Origin: Spartobacteria bacterium
Lineage (GTDB): Bacteria > Verrucomicrobiota > Verrucomicrobiae > Chthoniobacterales > UBA6821
Length of the DNA stretch: 15,580 nt
Reading direction: 5' to 3'
NCBI GenBank assembly: GCA_003136515.1
Contig: PLEU01000102.1
Span: forward strand, 10,100 to 25,679
Part shown: in pieces, positions 7,116-15,580 of the stretch
Position numbering within the stretch: the stretch's first letter is position 1
How the letters are laid out: each line of letters starts with the position of its first letter
Notes under the pieces: generated by a model
What the model saw: only the letters and a program-made list of their open reading frames with translations
What the model was told of the DNA's origin: nothing
The model's database searches: none
Position numbers and translations under genes: made by a program

Positions 7116-8119
7116 TGCTTCCCGCGAAAGAGGCCGACAAATCGCTGCACCCCTGCCTTGATAGTTTCCCTCTGGGTCGCTTGAACTGATTCCAGAGCTG
7201 AAAGGAAATGCTCTTCCAACTCGTTGTAGGAGGAGAATCGATTTTCAGGATCGGGAAGCAGCATCCTGTTGATCAACGTGGCCGTCTGTGGATGGAGCTT
7301 CCAGTCTTTAAAGGAAAGGGTCACGACGTGGCGTTTGATCACCCGAAGCTGCTGCAGACACTCCCCTTCTGTTTTATGAGGAGGTCGACCTGTAATGGCA
7401 TGATAAAGACACCCACCAAGTCCATAGAGATCACTCCGAAAATCCCAGGCCTTTCCGGAAATGATCTCCGGCGCGACGTAATCAGGAGTCGCCATGATGT
7501 CCCCTCGCAAAGCGCTCTTTGAGGAGACGTGACAGGCCAGACCGAAATCGGCCAGTTTTGCACTCCCTGAAGTTGTGAAGAGGATGTTAGCCGGCTTGAG
7601 GTCGCGGTGAATAATAGCTTTGGAGTAAGCCGCGGAGAGAGCCTTGAGGATCTCTAGTCCGGTTTCCAGCATGCGCTCTTCGCCGAAATTCTCTCTGGAA
7701 TTGATCAAATCATGAAGTGATCCCCCCTCCATGAGCTCCATGACAAGCCAGGCACCTTCTGTGGTCTCCTCAAAATCAATCACTTTCACCACCTTGGGAT
7801 GATCGACTTGCCCCGCAAACTCCACTTCGTTCCTGAGATGCACTAGACTTTCCTCGTAACCAGGAGTCTTCCTCTCTAGCACCTTGAGGGCAATGTCTCC
7901 CCCGGATCCATCAGGAATTCGAGCACGAAAAACCATGCTACTCCCCCCCTCCCCCAGCACCCCAAGCAAATCGTAGCGCCCAACCTGCCTTCGCACGCGA
8001 ACCTTGCAGAAGCATCGCGGACATTTTACCAAGGCAAAAAGCGTCAATGCCCCCACATCAAGAATCTGTCCGCATTCTTGACATGGTTCGACCTGTTCTG
8101 ACGACGTTATGTGCGACAT
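7112..8119 (-). CDS. Zinc-ribbon Hanks-type serine/threonine protein kinase
   Basis: Cytoplasmic eukaryotic-like protein kinase of 335 residues from the ATG at 8119 (a TTG one codon upstream is also open). An N-terminal zinc ribbon, CQEC...CPRC (Cys13, Cys16, Cys33, Cys36), precedes the kinase domain (about 49-310). All core motifs are intact: glycine loop GEGGSSMV, ATP-anchoring Lys79 in ALKVL, alphaC Glu98, catalytic HRDLKPAN (Asp173), metal-binding DFG (Asp191), and APE (216-218). It should be an active kinase. Unlike PknB it has no transmembrane segment or PASTA repeats; the 25-residue tail is basic and amphipathic. Its stop overlaps the miniprotein start, and the membrane cyclase-like gene follows, so these are its most likely partners. 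It is divergent from the pseudouridine synthase gene. Its substrate is unknown. Confidence 0.92.
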   Translation of the reverse strand: MSHITSSEQVEPCQECGQILDVGALTLFALVKCPRCFCKVRVRRQVGRYDLLGVLGEGGSSMVFRARIPDGSGGDIALKVLERKTPGYEESLVHLRNEVEFAGQVDHPKVVKVIDFEETTEGAWLVMELMEGGSLHDLINSRENFGEERMLETGLEILKALSAAYSKAIIHRDLKPANILFTTSGSAKLADFGLACHVSSKSALRGDIMATPDYVAPEIISGKAWDFRSDLYGLGGCLYHAITGRPPHKTEGECLQQLRVIKRHVVTLSFKDWKLHPQTATLINRMLLPDPENRFSSYNELEEHFLSALESVQATQRETIKAGVQRFVGLFRGKQ

Positions 8120-8196
8120 CAATTGACCATACTGTGGAGAACACCCATTCTACAAGGAACAGCAGGCATCATGCCAGAAGACACCAGAGCAAGTTA
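8120..8196. promoter_or_regulatory. Divergent regulatory gap between kinase and pseudouridine synthase genes
   Basis: This 77-bp gap must hold the promoters of both divergent transcription units unless they lie inside the genes. TTGACC (8123-8128) on the plus strand is a fair -35 match, but no good -10 box follows at 17 bp. On the minus strand TAGAAT (complement of 8147-8152) is a fair -10 match without a clear -35 box. I could not settle either promoter. Confidence 0.3.
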
Positions 8197-9129
8197 ATGA
8201 CCAATCCAGCAATCCATGAAATCATCGTATCCGAGGAAGACGCGCGTCAGAGACTAGACATGGTGCTTGTCCGCCATCTTGGCGGGGTCTCCCGGTCTAA
8301 GATCCAGGCCCTCATCAAAGCGGGCCGTATCACCCTGCGCGGAGAGTCTGTCAGGAGCAGCGATGAGGTTCATGCGGGCGATATCTTCCAGATTGAGGAA
8401 GAACCATCCAAACTTCCCAAAGGGGCGCATCCGGAGGACATTCCCATCGAGATTCTTTACGAAGACGAGGATCTGCTCGTGGTTAATAAACCTGCTGGCA
8501 TGGTTGTCCACATCGGAGCCGGCCATGAAGAGGGCACTCTAGTCAATGCCCTACTCCATCACGGAGCCGGTCTTTCCTCCGGATCTGAGGCGCATCGTCC
8601 GGGAATCGTCCACCGGCTTGACAAGGAGACCAGCGGTTGTATCGCCGTGGCCAAGAACGATCTGGTCCACGCGGCTCTCTCACGCCAGTTTGCCGACCGT
8701 TTGGTAAAGAAAACTTATATCGCGATTGTCAGGGGGCGCCCGCGTCATACTAAAGGAACAATCGACCTCCCAATTGGCCGCCATCCAGTCAATCGTCAGA
8801 AAATGACCCCGCGCCGTCCTCCTTCAGGACGCGAAGCCGTCACCGACTACGAGCTCCTTTCAAGCAGGGATGGATTCAGTATCGTTGCCTGTATGCCGCG
8901 CACCGGACGCACCCACCAGATCCGTGTTCACCTTCAGCATCTTGGCCACCCCATTGCCGGAGATCCCCTCTATGGCCGACGGGACAAGTTTGCCCGCCAT
9001 CTCCTCCATGCGTGGAAACTGGAATTCACTCACCCTCGAACAGGAGAACTTCTCCGCTGTGTGGCGCCCCTTCCCGCTGATTTTGGAATTGTTCCTCTAC
9101 CGGTCAAAAAGCCAGCATCGCACCCATGA
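8197..9129 (+). CDS. rluD: RluD-family 23S rRNA (or tRNA) pseudouridine synthase
   Basis: Isomerises uridine to pseudouridine in RNA; the RluA/RluC/RluD branch acts on 23S rRNA or tRNA. From the ATG at 8197 the protein has 310 residues: an N-terminal S4 RNA-binding domain (about 14-65, QRLDMVLVRHLGGVSRSKIQ), then the catalytic domain with the family signature HRLDKETSG and the catalytic Asp142, then PRTGRTHQIRVHLQHLGHPI, typical of the C-terminal core. The frame is open upstream to an ATG at 8047, but that would overlap the divergent kinase and add non-family residues, so I reject it. The stop overlaps the next ATG as ATGA. S4 plus RluD-like length supports RluD over RluA, but the exact target uridine cannot be read from the sequence. 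Confidence 0.9.
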   Translation: MTNPAIHEIIVSEEDARQRLDMVLVRHLGGVSRSKIQALIKAGRITLRGESVRSSDEVHAGDIFQIEEEPSKLPKGAHPEDIPIEILYEDEDLLVVNKPAGMVVHIGAGHEEGTLVNALLHHGAGLSSGSEAHRPGIVHRLDKETSGCIAVAKNDLVHAALSRQFADRLVKKTYIAIVRGRPRHTKGTIDLPIGRHPVNRQKMTPRRPPSGREAVTDYELLSSRDGFSIVACMPRTGRTHQIRVHLQHLGHPIAGDPLYGRRDKFARHLLHAWKLEFTHPRTGELLRCVAPLPADFGIVPLPVKKPASHP

Positions 9130-10022
9130 ACCGGCAATCCGCAAATAGTGAGGCAAGTTTTGATAGCGCCTTATCCACGGTGATTCCCATTCTTCATCAG
9201 ATGACAAAAAACCTGCGCCCTGCTCCCAAAGCCTCTCTCAGCAGCGTGGAACGTTTACGCTCTGCGAGCCCGCCGAAGTCTCACAGTGAAGCCGTGAGCA
9301 TTATACCTACAGGAAAAGCGTTCGAAAATCCAATGATCGAGAACGGACTTTCATCCACAAAACACACCCCTGACAACCCTGTGAATGTCAAGAATGATGG
9401 CCGACTGGCAAAACTTGATTCCCTCAAGAAAAGCATACTGGCATGCACCCGCTGTGCGAATCTCGTCGCCACTCGCACACAGGTGGTCTATGGGGTTGGC
9501 AATCCCTTTGCCGAACTTCTCTTTGTAGGCGAAGCCCCTGGCGAGGAAGAAGATCTGCGTGGAGAGCCATTCGTAGGTCGCGCGGGACAGCTTCTGAGTA
9601 AAATTATCGGAGCCATGGAATTCACACGCGAGGATATTTTTATCGCAAACGTGCTCAAGTGCCGTCCCGATATGCCATCCGGGGAATCCGGAAACCGGAA
9701 ACCCAAGCCTACGGAGATGGCCACCTGTTTGCCCTGGCTTACCCAGCAGATTGATCTTATCAAACCCAAGGTCATCGTCGCCCTTGGACTAACTGCAGTC
9801 GAGGGACTCCTCGGCGAACCCCGCACCATGAGAGAGGTCCGGGGAAGATGGCTGGATTACCGGGGGGTTCCGCTGATGCCAACTTACCACCCCGCCTATC
9901 TCTTGCGAAACCAGACACTCGCTGAAAAACGCAAGGTTTGGGAGGATATGCTTCTTGTTCTTGAAAAACTTGGCCGTCCAATCAGTGCCAAGCAGCGTGG
10001 CTATTTCTTGGATAAACCGTAA
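9126..10022 (+). CDS. Family 4 (4Fe-4S) uracil-DNA glycosylase
   Basis: Removes uracil from DNA to start base-excision repair. The catalytic domain (about 95-290) shows the family 4 motif GEAPGEEED (from Gly135), the C-terminal HPAYLLRN motif (His255), and four candidate iron-sulfur ligands: Cys107 and Cys110 in CTRC, Cys179 in KCRPD, and Cys201. The spacing between the last two (21 residues) is longer than the roughly 15 I recall in compact members, because of an insert around MPSGESG. The first 90 or so residues are polar, rich in Ser, Pro and Lys, and look disordered; similar extensions occur in other members annotated as phage SPO1 DNA-polymerase-related. The start is fixed by the ATGA overlap with the upstream stop. 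It belongs to the same run of overlapping genes. Confidence 0.92.
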   Translation: MNRQSANSEASFDSALSTVIPILHQMTKNLRPAPKASLSSVERLRSASPPKSHSEAVSIIPTGKAFENPMIENGLSSTKHTPDNPVNVKNDGRLAKLDSLKKSILACTRCANLVATRTQVVYGVGNPFAELLFVGEAPGEEEDLRGEPFVGRAGQLLSKIIGAMEFTREDIFIANVLKCRPDMPSGESGNRKPKPTEMATCLPWLTQQIDLIKPKVIVALGLTAVEGLLGEPRTMREVRGRWLDYRGVPLMPTYHPAYLLRNQTLAEKRKVWEDMLLVLEKLGRPISAKQRGYFLDKP

Positions 10023-10047
10023 GGAAGACCGGCGTGTCAGTATTCCT

Positions 10048-10827
10048 TTGAATTTCGGCTTGAGCTCCAGAAACGCATTTTTGAAAACCTCTATCGTTCC
10101 TGCCAGTTATCCATTGAACACTCTGGATTACTTATTCCGCACGAGCTTTCATTGGATCGTCATCACGACATGCCGCTTTCTTTTTTCCCTAATATGCAAA
10201 ATAACCGTCGTTGAGTTGGCACCGGTTCCAGCTCGTGGGGCCCTCATCATGGCCTCAAACCATAACAGCCATTTTGATCCACCCATTATCAGTGGTTTTT
10301 TTCCTCGTCGCCTCGACTGGCTCGCCATGGAGGAAATGTTTCGATCTCCTTGGGGCAATCGTATCTTTACCGCATTGCATTGCATACCTGTCAATCGGAC
10401 TGGCTCCGATCGAACATCCCTCCGTCAGGCACTTCAACGCCTTGCCCTGGGACGAGTCATAGGAATCTTTCCAGAAGGAGGCATCCGTGCGGGAAATACA
10501 TCTATTCTTAATGGCGCTCCCATGAAACCTGGTTTAACCGCCCTGAGTATTCATGCAGGAGCACCTGTCATTCCATGTGTCCTGATCGGAAGTGATCGTC
10601 TCTACAAACGCGCCAATTGGCTGGGACGCATTCCTCTCTATCTGCTCATCGGACCGGCCGTCCTTCCTCCGGAAAAACAATCACGGGATCCCGAAAGCAT
10701 GGAACGCTTCTCTGCGGCACTGGCCGCAGCCTTTATCTCCCTGAAAGAGGAAGCCATCACACTATTTCATCTCACCTCAGATGACCTCCCCCATACACCC
10801 CAGGCACGCAAGGGTGAAACATTTTAA
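10048..10827 (+). CDS. PlsC-type 1-acyl-sn-glycerol-3-phosphate acyltransferase
   Basis: Probable lysophosphatidic acid acyltransferase of phospholipid synthesis, at the inner face of the cytoplasmic membrane. The HX4D catalytic motif is NHNSHFD (His72, Asp77 from this start), and the substrate-binding FPEGG motif is at 141-145. A hydrophobic stretch just upstream (WIVITTCRFLFSLI) is typical of the family. The start is uncertain. The only upstream in-frame ATG, at 9955, would overlap the glycosylase gene by 68 nt. TTG codons at 10048, 10060, 10081 and 10114 are alternatives, and an AAGGAAG sequence (10021-10027) lies just after the preceding stop. I chose TTG 10048 as a compromise. The stop overlaps the next gene start as TAATG. 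The exact acyl acceptor is not shown by the sequence. Confidence 0.85.
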   Translation: MNFGLSSRNAFLKTSIVPASYPLNTLDYLFRTSFHWIVITTCRFLFSLICKITVVELAPVPARGALIMASNHNSHFDPPIISGFFPRRLDWLAMEEMFRSPWGNRIFTALHCIPVNRTGSDRTSLRQALQRLALGRVIGIFPEGGIRAGNTSILNGAPMKPGLTALSIHAGAPVIPCVLIGSDRLYKRANWLGRIPLYLLIGPAVLPPEKQSRDPESMERFSAALAAAFISLKEEAITLFHLTSDDLPHTPQARKGETF

Positions 10828-11801
10828 TGATCTCGCGTAGGGCCCATGCCGTAGTGGACACCATCATGTGTGCCATGATGAACACCGCCCAGTGGCGGTT
10901 CCGGCACGATGCCGTTACCAGCGAACGCCTTCTCAAATACATAGAGCAATGTGCGGCGCTTGACCGTGAAAGCTATTACGCCTTACCCGCAGGATCGGTA
11001 GAAATGGGCTGGCGACAGGATGGCCAACACCTCACCTGGGAGTCTCCCTTACAGAACCTCCACCCCGCGAACAATCGTGCGGGGGCCGATTTTTATGACA
11101 CTAAGTTTTCCGCTTCACAGAGTTCGCGGGAAACTCCGACGATTATACTTCTTCACGCACTGATGTCGGCCAATGACTTCGGCTATCGGCGAATCGCCAC
11201 TCATTTTAACAAGAAGGGCTGGAATGTCCTCTTTCCTCATCTGCCCTACCATTACAGCCGAAGGCCCAGGGGCTATTCCAATGGAGCTCTCTCAATTACC
11301 TCCGATCTTGTCCGCAATGCAGAGACGTTGCGACAGTCCGTCATCGAATTGCGCCAGCTCATGGCTTGGGCCCGCCAAAGGGGTTCACGGCGCATCGCGC
11401 TCCTTGCCACTAGCTACGGAGCCTGGGTTGCCGCGCTGACTCTCTCCTTGGAAGTGACTGATTTCACGATTCTACTCCAGCCCATTGCCGATGTGACCTA
11501 TGCAACCTTCGGGAGTCCTGCCAGCGCTGTCATGGCAGGGTTACTAAAAAAGAACGGAGTCGATCCCGGTATAATCAACCGGCACGCCCATCTCACCTCA
11601 CCTCTTCATCTAACTCCCAAAACCCCCGCTCACCGAATCACAATCATCGGAGGAAAACATGACCGTCTTTCCCCTCCGGAAACGCTGCGGTTACTCAGCA
11701 AAGTCTGGAAAGGAGTTCGTTACAGAGAGGTCAAACAGGGCCATTTCGGTTACGGGGCAATGCGTTGTGCCCTTGTTGAATCGGAACGCTACCTTGATTA
11801 A
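10827..11801 (+). CDS. Alpha/beta hydrolase of unknown substrate
   Basis: A 324-residue protein with an alpha/beta-hydrolase fold. The nucleophile elbow is ATSYG (Ser196), where the usual first glycine is alanine, and a predicted strand RIALLA runs into it. Candidate acid and base are Asp279 in GGKHDRLSP and His306 in QGHFGY, so the triad looks complete. The strand ILLHALM (about 106-112), followed by the LPYHYSRRPRGY segment, is reminiscent of the ABHD18/DUF2048-like group, but I cannot assign a reaction. The first 90 residues are less typical, and no signal peptide is evident. The start overlaps the acyltransferase stop by one base (TAATG), which suggests a joint lipid-related role, such as an esterase or lipase acting on acyl chains; this is inference from context only. 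Confidence 0.75.
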   Translation: MISRRAHAVVDTIMCAMMNTAQWRFRHDAVTSERLLKYIEQCAALDRESYYALPAGSVEMGWRQDGQHLTWESPLQNLHPANNRAGADFYDTKFSASQSSRETPTIILLHALMSANDFGYRRIATHFNKKGWNVLFPHLPYHYSRRPRGYSNGALSITSDLVRNAETLRQSVIELRQLMAWARQRGSRRIALLATSYGAWVAALTLSLEVTDFTILLQPIADVTYATFGSPASAVMAGLLKKNGVDPGIINRHAHLTSPLHLTPKTPAHRITIIGGKHDRLSPPETLRLLSKVWKGVRYREVKQGHFGYGAMRCALVESERYLD

Positions 11802-11842
11802 AGCGTCGGGAGCGCCAATTCTCGCTCATCCCTGCAAAAATT

Positions 11843-12478
11843 ATGATCACTCTTGTCACATTTGGTCCTACTCAGGAGCCTCTTGATGCCATGAGAATTA
11901 TAAGCAATCGCTCCACTGGCACGCTTGGAACTCAACTCGCACTCACACTTTGCGGCCACGGTCATCAGGTCATTGCCCTCAGAGGTACTGGAAGCACGGC
12001 GGAAACCGGTGAACTTTTACGCGCAGGAATTCCCATACACTCCTTTACAACTACGCAAGAATTGGACGATCTCCTTAAGCTCATCTCGCAAACCACACCC
12101 GTTGATGCGCTTTATCATGCGGCTGCGGTCAGTGATTATTATTTTCCTAAAGCCACTCAGTCCAAAATCTCGACTGCATCTGGCGCTCTCACTCTCACGT
12201 TGGAACCGACTCCAAAAATCCTCCCCCGGTTGCGCACTTGGTTCCCTGCTGCGCACATCACAGGCTGGAAGTTTGAATCTTCGGAAACGGGTCTGGAAAG
12301 AGACAATGCTCTAGCCGCCGCCCGTGAACAGATTGACGCAGCTCGAACCGATGCCTGCGTGCTCAACGGCACAGCCTATGGCTCAGGCTTTGGCTATCTC
12401 GCCAGCGGAGGAGCTTTTATGCATCTTCCCAACCTGAAAGCTCTCTGTGATTACTTGAGTGCCCGGATCTCAGGATAA
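11843..12478 (+). CDS. coaB: Stand-alone phosphopantothenate-cysteine ligase (CoaB)
   Basis: Joins 4'-phosphopantothenate and cysteine in coenzyme A synthesis. The 211-residue protein matches only the C-terminal half of the usual CoaBC (Dfp) fusion; it has no N-terminal flavin-binding decarboxylase domain. Visible motifs are the nucleotide-binding start VTFGPTQEPLDAMR, the ISNRSTG motif (Asn22, matching the Asn of NxSSG), AAAVSDYY, and the lysine-containing SKIST segment (Lys108) that aligns with the catalytic flap lysine. CTP- or ATP-dependence cannot be told from sequence. It lies 41 bp after the hydrolase gene and is probably the last gene of that run. The matching coaC should be elsewhere in the genome. 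Confidence 0.88.
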   Translation: MITLVTFGPTQEPLDAMRIISNRSTGTLGTQLALTLCGHGHQVIALRGTGSTAETGELLRAGIPIHSFTTTQELDDLLKLISQTTPVDALYHAAAVSDYYFPKATQSKISTASGALTLTLEPTPKILPRLRTWFPAAHITGWKFESSETGLERDNALAAAREQIDAARTDACVLNGTAYGSGFGYLASGGAFMHLPNLKALCDYLSARISG

Positions 12479-12533
12479 CCATGCGGGAATTTTTCTTCGC
12501 CTACGGACGAAGCTTCCCTAGAGTCAGTTGCTC

Positions 12534-14396
12534 ATGAGCGAAGATTTGAATCCCTATATCGAGGCCGGCAAGATCACCGCCGCCGCCGCAGAATCACTTT
12601 CCAAACTAACACCGGGAGCCTTCTGCACTCATCGCAGCTGGGGATTCGGAAGAATTTCAGCGTGGGAACTCATCACAGGTCAAATCACGATCGACTTTGC
12701 TTCCAAGAAGGGGCATCCGATGCAGCTCCAGTATGCATCGGAGACACTGACATTCATTGCTCCGGAACACATCCTAGCGAGGGCCGCTTCAGACCCTGAT
12801 GCCGTCCGAGCGGAGGCATCCGGCGATCCCGTTGGTCTTGTCCGCTCCATCATCGCCAACCACGGAGGAAAGGCGACTGCCGACGAGATCAGCGCTACTC
12901 TCGTACCCGCCGTCTTTGATCAGGCAGGTTTCAAAAAGTGGTTCGAAGCCACAAAAAAGAAACTCAAAACCGATGGTCATTTCCAAATTCCAGCCAAAAA
13001 GAGTGATCCAATACTTCTTCAGGAAACATCCCAAAATCCTCACGAAAGGCTGATGGAACAGTTCCGCAGCGCTCGGCATCCCAAGGATCAAGTGACGGCT
13101 CTGGACTCGGTGCTCAAGTCGCTAAACGATTTTGCCAAGGAGATTGAAGAACTTCGCTCTCTCGCAGCCGAGGTGGAGGAGGCTGCAAAACGGGGAGGGA
13201 GAATCCACGCTGCCAAGGCCATTGAACTTCTAATAGCCAGGGACGAGATTTGTGCACGCCATGAATCTCTGAAACCAGGTCCTGAAGCTGCCAGCGTCGC
13301 AGGGTTCCTATCAGAATCACCCGGAAAGCTGTCGGAAATCTTCCTGGAGATTCCAGCCGTCAAATATGCCCGTGTTCTTGGGGCATTTCCCCTGGCATTT
13401 CCAGATAACTGGGAAGAGAAAGCACTCCGACTGCTCAAGACCTCGGAACCTAGGCTCAGTGGTGAAATTTTAAAACTCTTCATAGGGCAAGAAAAACGCT
13501 CCGTCTTCGCGGATTACACACGCCGTGTCATCCGGGAACGTTCAGCAAGTTCCGATTTTGTTCTCTGGCTCTGTAAGGATCGCGACAAGGCACTTCCCGA
13601 GCTTGTCGATGAGGAGCTATTTGCCGCGATTCTTTCAGCTATGGAGGCTGACCTTCACGCCGACATCAAAAGCAGGCGACTTGAGGAATTTATCTTCGAG
13701 GATCGTGAGTTGGTGGCCGATCTTCTTGGCAAGGCGGACCGGGATTCCGCGCGCCAGGCCATCCGTAAGATCATGATCAGTCCCGTTTTTGCCGATCTAA
13801 ACCGCCGCTCGCTTCTTGCACGTATTCTAAAGCTTCATCCTGAACTAGAATCGATCGTTACCGGCGAGCAGGATACCCCTAGTGTCCGTGAGGAGAGTCT
13901 CATCGTCTCCTGGGCCAGCCTTCAGAGACGCAAGGAAGAACTGGAGCATATCGAAAAAGTTCTTATCCCTCAGAATATCCGCGATATTTCCACAGCCCGA
14001 TCTTACGGCGATCTGCGGGAAAATTTCGAATTCAAGTCGGCCAAAGAACAACAGGCTGTACTCAATCGCCAGAAAGGTGAACTGGAGCTCATGCTCAATA
14101 ATGCACGCGGCACAAATTTTGAGAATTCCGACACTTCCCAGGTATCCATCGGTACGGTGGTGAAGCTGGAACCAACGGCCGGCGGCCCTTCAGAGACCTA
14201 CAGCATTCTTGGCGCTTGGGATGGGGTCCCAGAAAAGGGCTGGGTTTCCTATCAGGCTGTAATCGGAAGAGCACTCCTTGGGAAGTCCGTGGGCGATGTT
14301 CTTGAGCTACCCGCAGACAAGGGGACACACTTGATGAAAATCGTCTCCATTGCGACATTCACCGACATCGAAAGTCTCGGCACGACAGTTGCTTGA
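12534..14396 (+). CDS. greA: Extra-long GreA/GreB-type transcription elongation factor
   Basis: A Gre factor rescues backtracked RNA polymerase by stimulating transcript cleavage through the secondary channel. From the ATG at 12534 (a TTG two codons upstream is also open) the protein has 620 residues, about four times the usual 158. The last 165 or so form a Gre module: a coiled-coil hairpin with the acidic tip GDLRENFEF (Asp493, Glu496 at the cleavage-essential positions) and an FKBP-like C-terminal domain (about 540-620; RALLGKSVGD). The first 450 residues have no named function. They include a small beta-rich segment (about 24-78, with FCTHRSWGFGRI) that looks like a Tudor/CarD-type module, then mostly helical sequence. 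Long GreA proteins are known in Chlamydiae. A TAA-free 55-bp gap separates it from coaB, without a convincing terminator. Confidence 0.87.
   Translation: MSEDLNPYIEAGKITAAAAESLSKLTPGAFCTHRSWGFGRISAWELITGQITIDFASKKGHPMQLQYASETLTFIAPEHILARAASDPDAVRAEASGDPVGLVRSIIANHGGKATADEISATLVPAVFDQAGFKKWFEATKKKLKTDGHFQIPAKKSDPILLQETSQNPHERLMEQFRSARHPKDQVTALDSVLKSLNDFAKEIEELRSLAAEVEEAAKRGGRIHAAKAIELLIARDEICARHESLKPGPEAASVAGFLSESPGKLSEIFLEIPAVKYARVLGAFPLAFPDNWEEKALRLLKTSEPRLSGEILKLFIGQEKRSVFADYTRRVIRERSASSDFVLWLCKDRDKALPELVDEELFAAILSAMEADLHADIKSRRLEEFIFEDRELVADLLGKADRDSARQAIRKIMISPVFADLNRRSLLARILKLHPELESIVTGEQDTPSVREESLIVSWASLQRRKEELEHIEKVLIPQNIRDISTARSYGDLRENFEFKSAKEQQAVLNRQKGELELMLNNARGTNFENSDTSQVSIGTVVKLEPTAGGPSETYSILGAWDGVPEKGWVSYQAVIGRALLGKSVGDVLELPADKGTHLMKIVSIATFTDIESLGTTVA

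Positions 14397-15580
<1,184 letters not shown>

Noticed and set aside
8047..8196. Upstream extension of the pseudouridine synthase frame to ATG 8047
   Set aside because: Would overlap the divergent kinase N-terminus, including its zinc ribbon, and adds no family sequence; ATG 8197 starts just before the S4 domain.
9955..10047. ATG 9955 as start of the acyltransferase
   Set aside because: Needs a 68-nt overlap with the glycosylase gene; the other overlaps in this run are 1 to 4 nt. Not excluded, but less likely than a TTG start downstream.
12495..12512. CTTCG/CGAAG hairpin between coaB and greA as a terminator
   Set aside because: Five-base stem and no downstream T-run; the T-run lies upstream of the stem on the plus strand.

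Overview
The window looks like chromosomal core DNA from a member of the PVC group, most likely Verrucomicrobiota. The main clue is the 620-residue GreA-type protein at 12534-14396. Short GreA is about 158 residues; very long versions with a large N-terminal part are known from Chlamydiae and verrucomicrobia. A zinc-ribbon Ser/Thr kinase, a CHASE2-type cyclase relative and few clear Shine-Dalgarno sites fit the same picture. This placement is inferred from gene content and was not tested by a database search. I see no insertion sequence, prophage, CRISPR array, tRNA or rRNA.

Layout: (1) pgi on the minus strand, cut by the left edge, is divergent from (2) a compact plus-strand run tsaE-tsaB-PBP2 (924-3881). 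tsaE and tsaB supply two parts of the bacterial t6A tRNA-modification machinery, and the PBP2-like transpeptidase overlaps tsaB by ATGA. (3) The run converges on a minus-strand block that reads, in transcription order, kinase (8119-7112), an unlisted 32-codon membrane miniprotein (7115-7017), a degenerate class III cyclase (7004-5736), recR (5649-5035) and lipA (4955-4044). (4) Divergent from the kinase is a plus-strand run of overlapping or closely spaced genes: RluD-type pseudouridine synthase, family 4 uracil-DNA glycosylase, PlsC-type acyltransferase, alpha/beta hydrolase and stand-alone CoaB (8197-12478). (5) The long greA (12534-14396) and enolase (from 14535, cut by the right edge) complete the window.

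Most genes are housekeeping: glycolysis (pgi, eno), tRNA and rRNA modification, wall synthesis, recombination and base-excision repair, lipoate, CoA and phospholipid synthesis, and transcription elongation. The least conventional part is the kinase / miniprotein / pseudo-cyclase cassette. The miniprotein start overlaps the kinase stop by GTGA, and its stop lies 12 nt before the cyclase start. The cyclase-like domain has lost both metal-binding aspartates and the transition-state Asn and Arg. This suggests a membrane signalling unit that binds a ligand or partner instead of making cyclic nucleotide.
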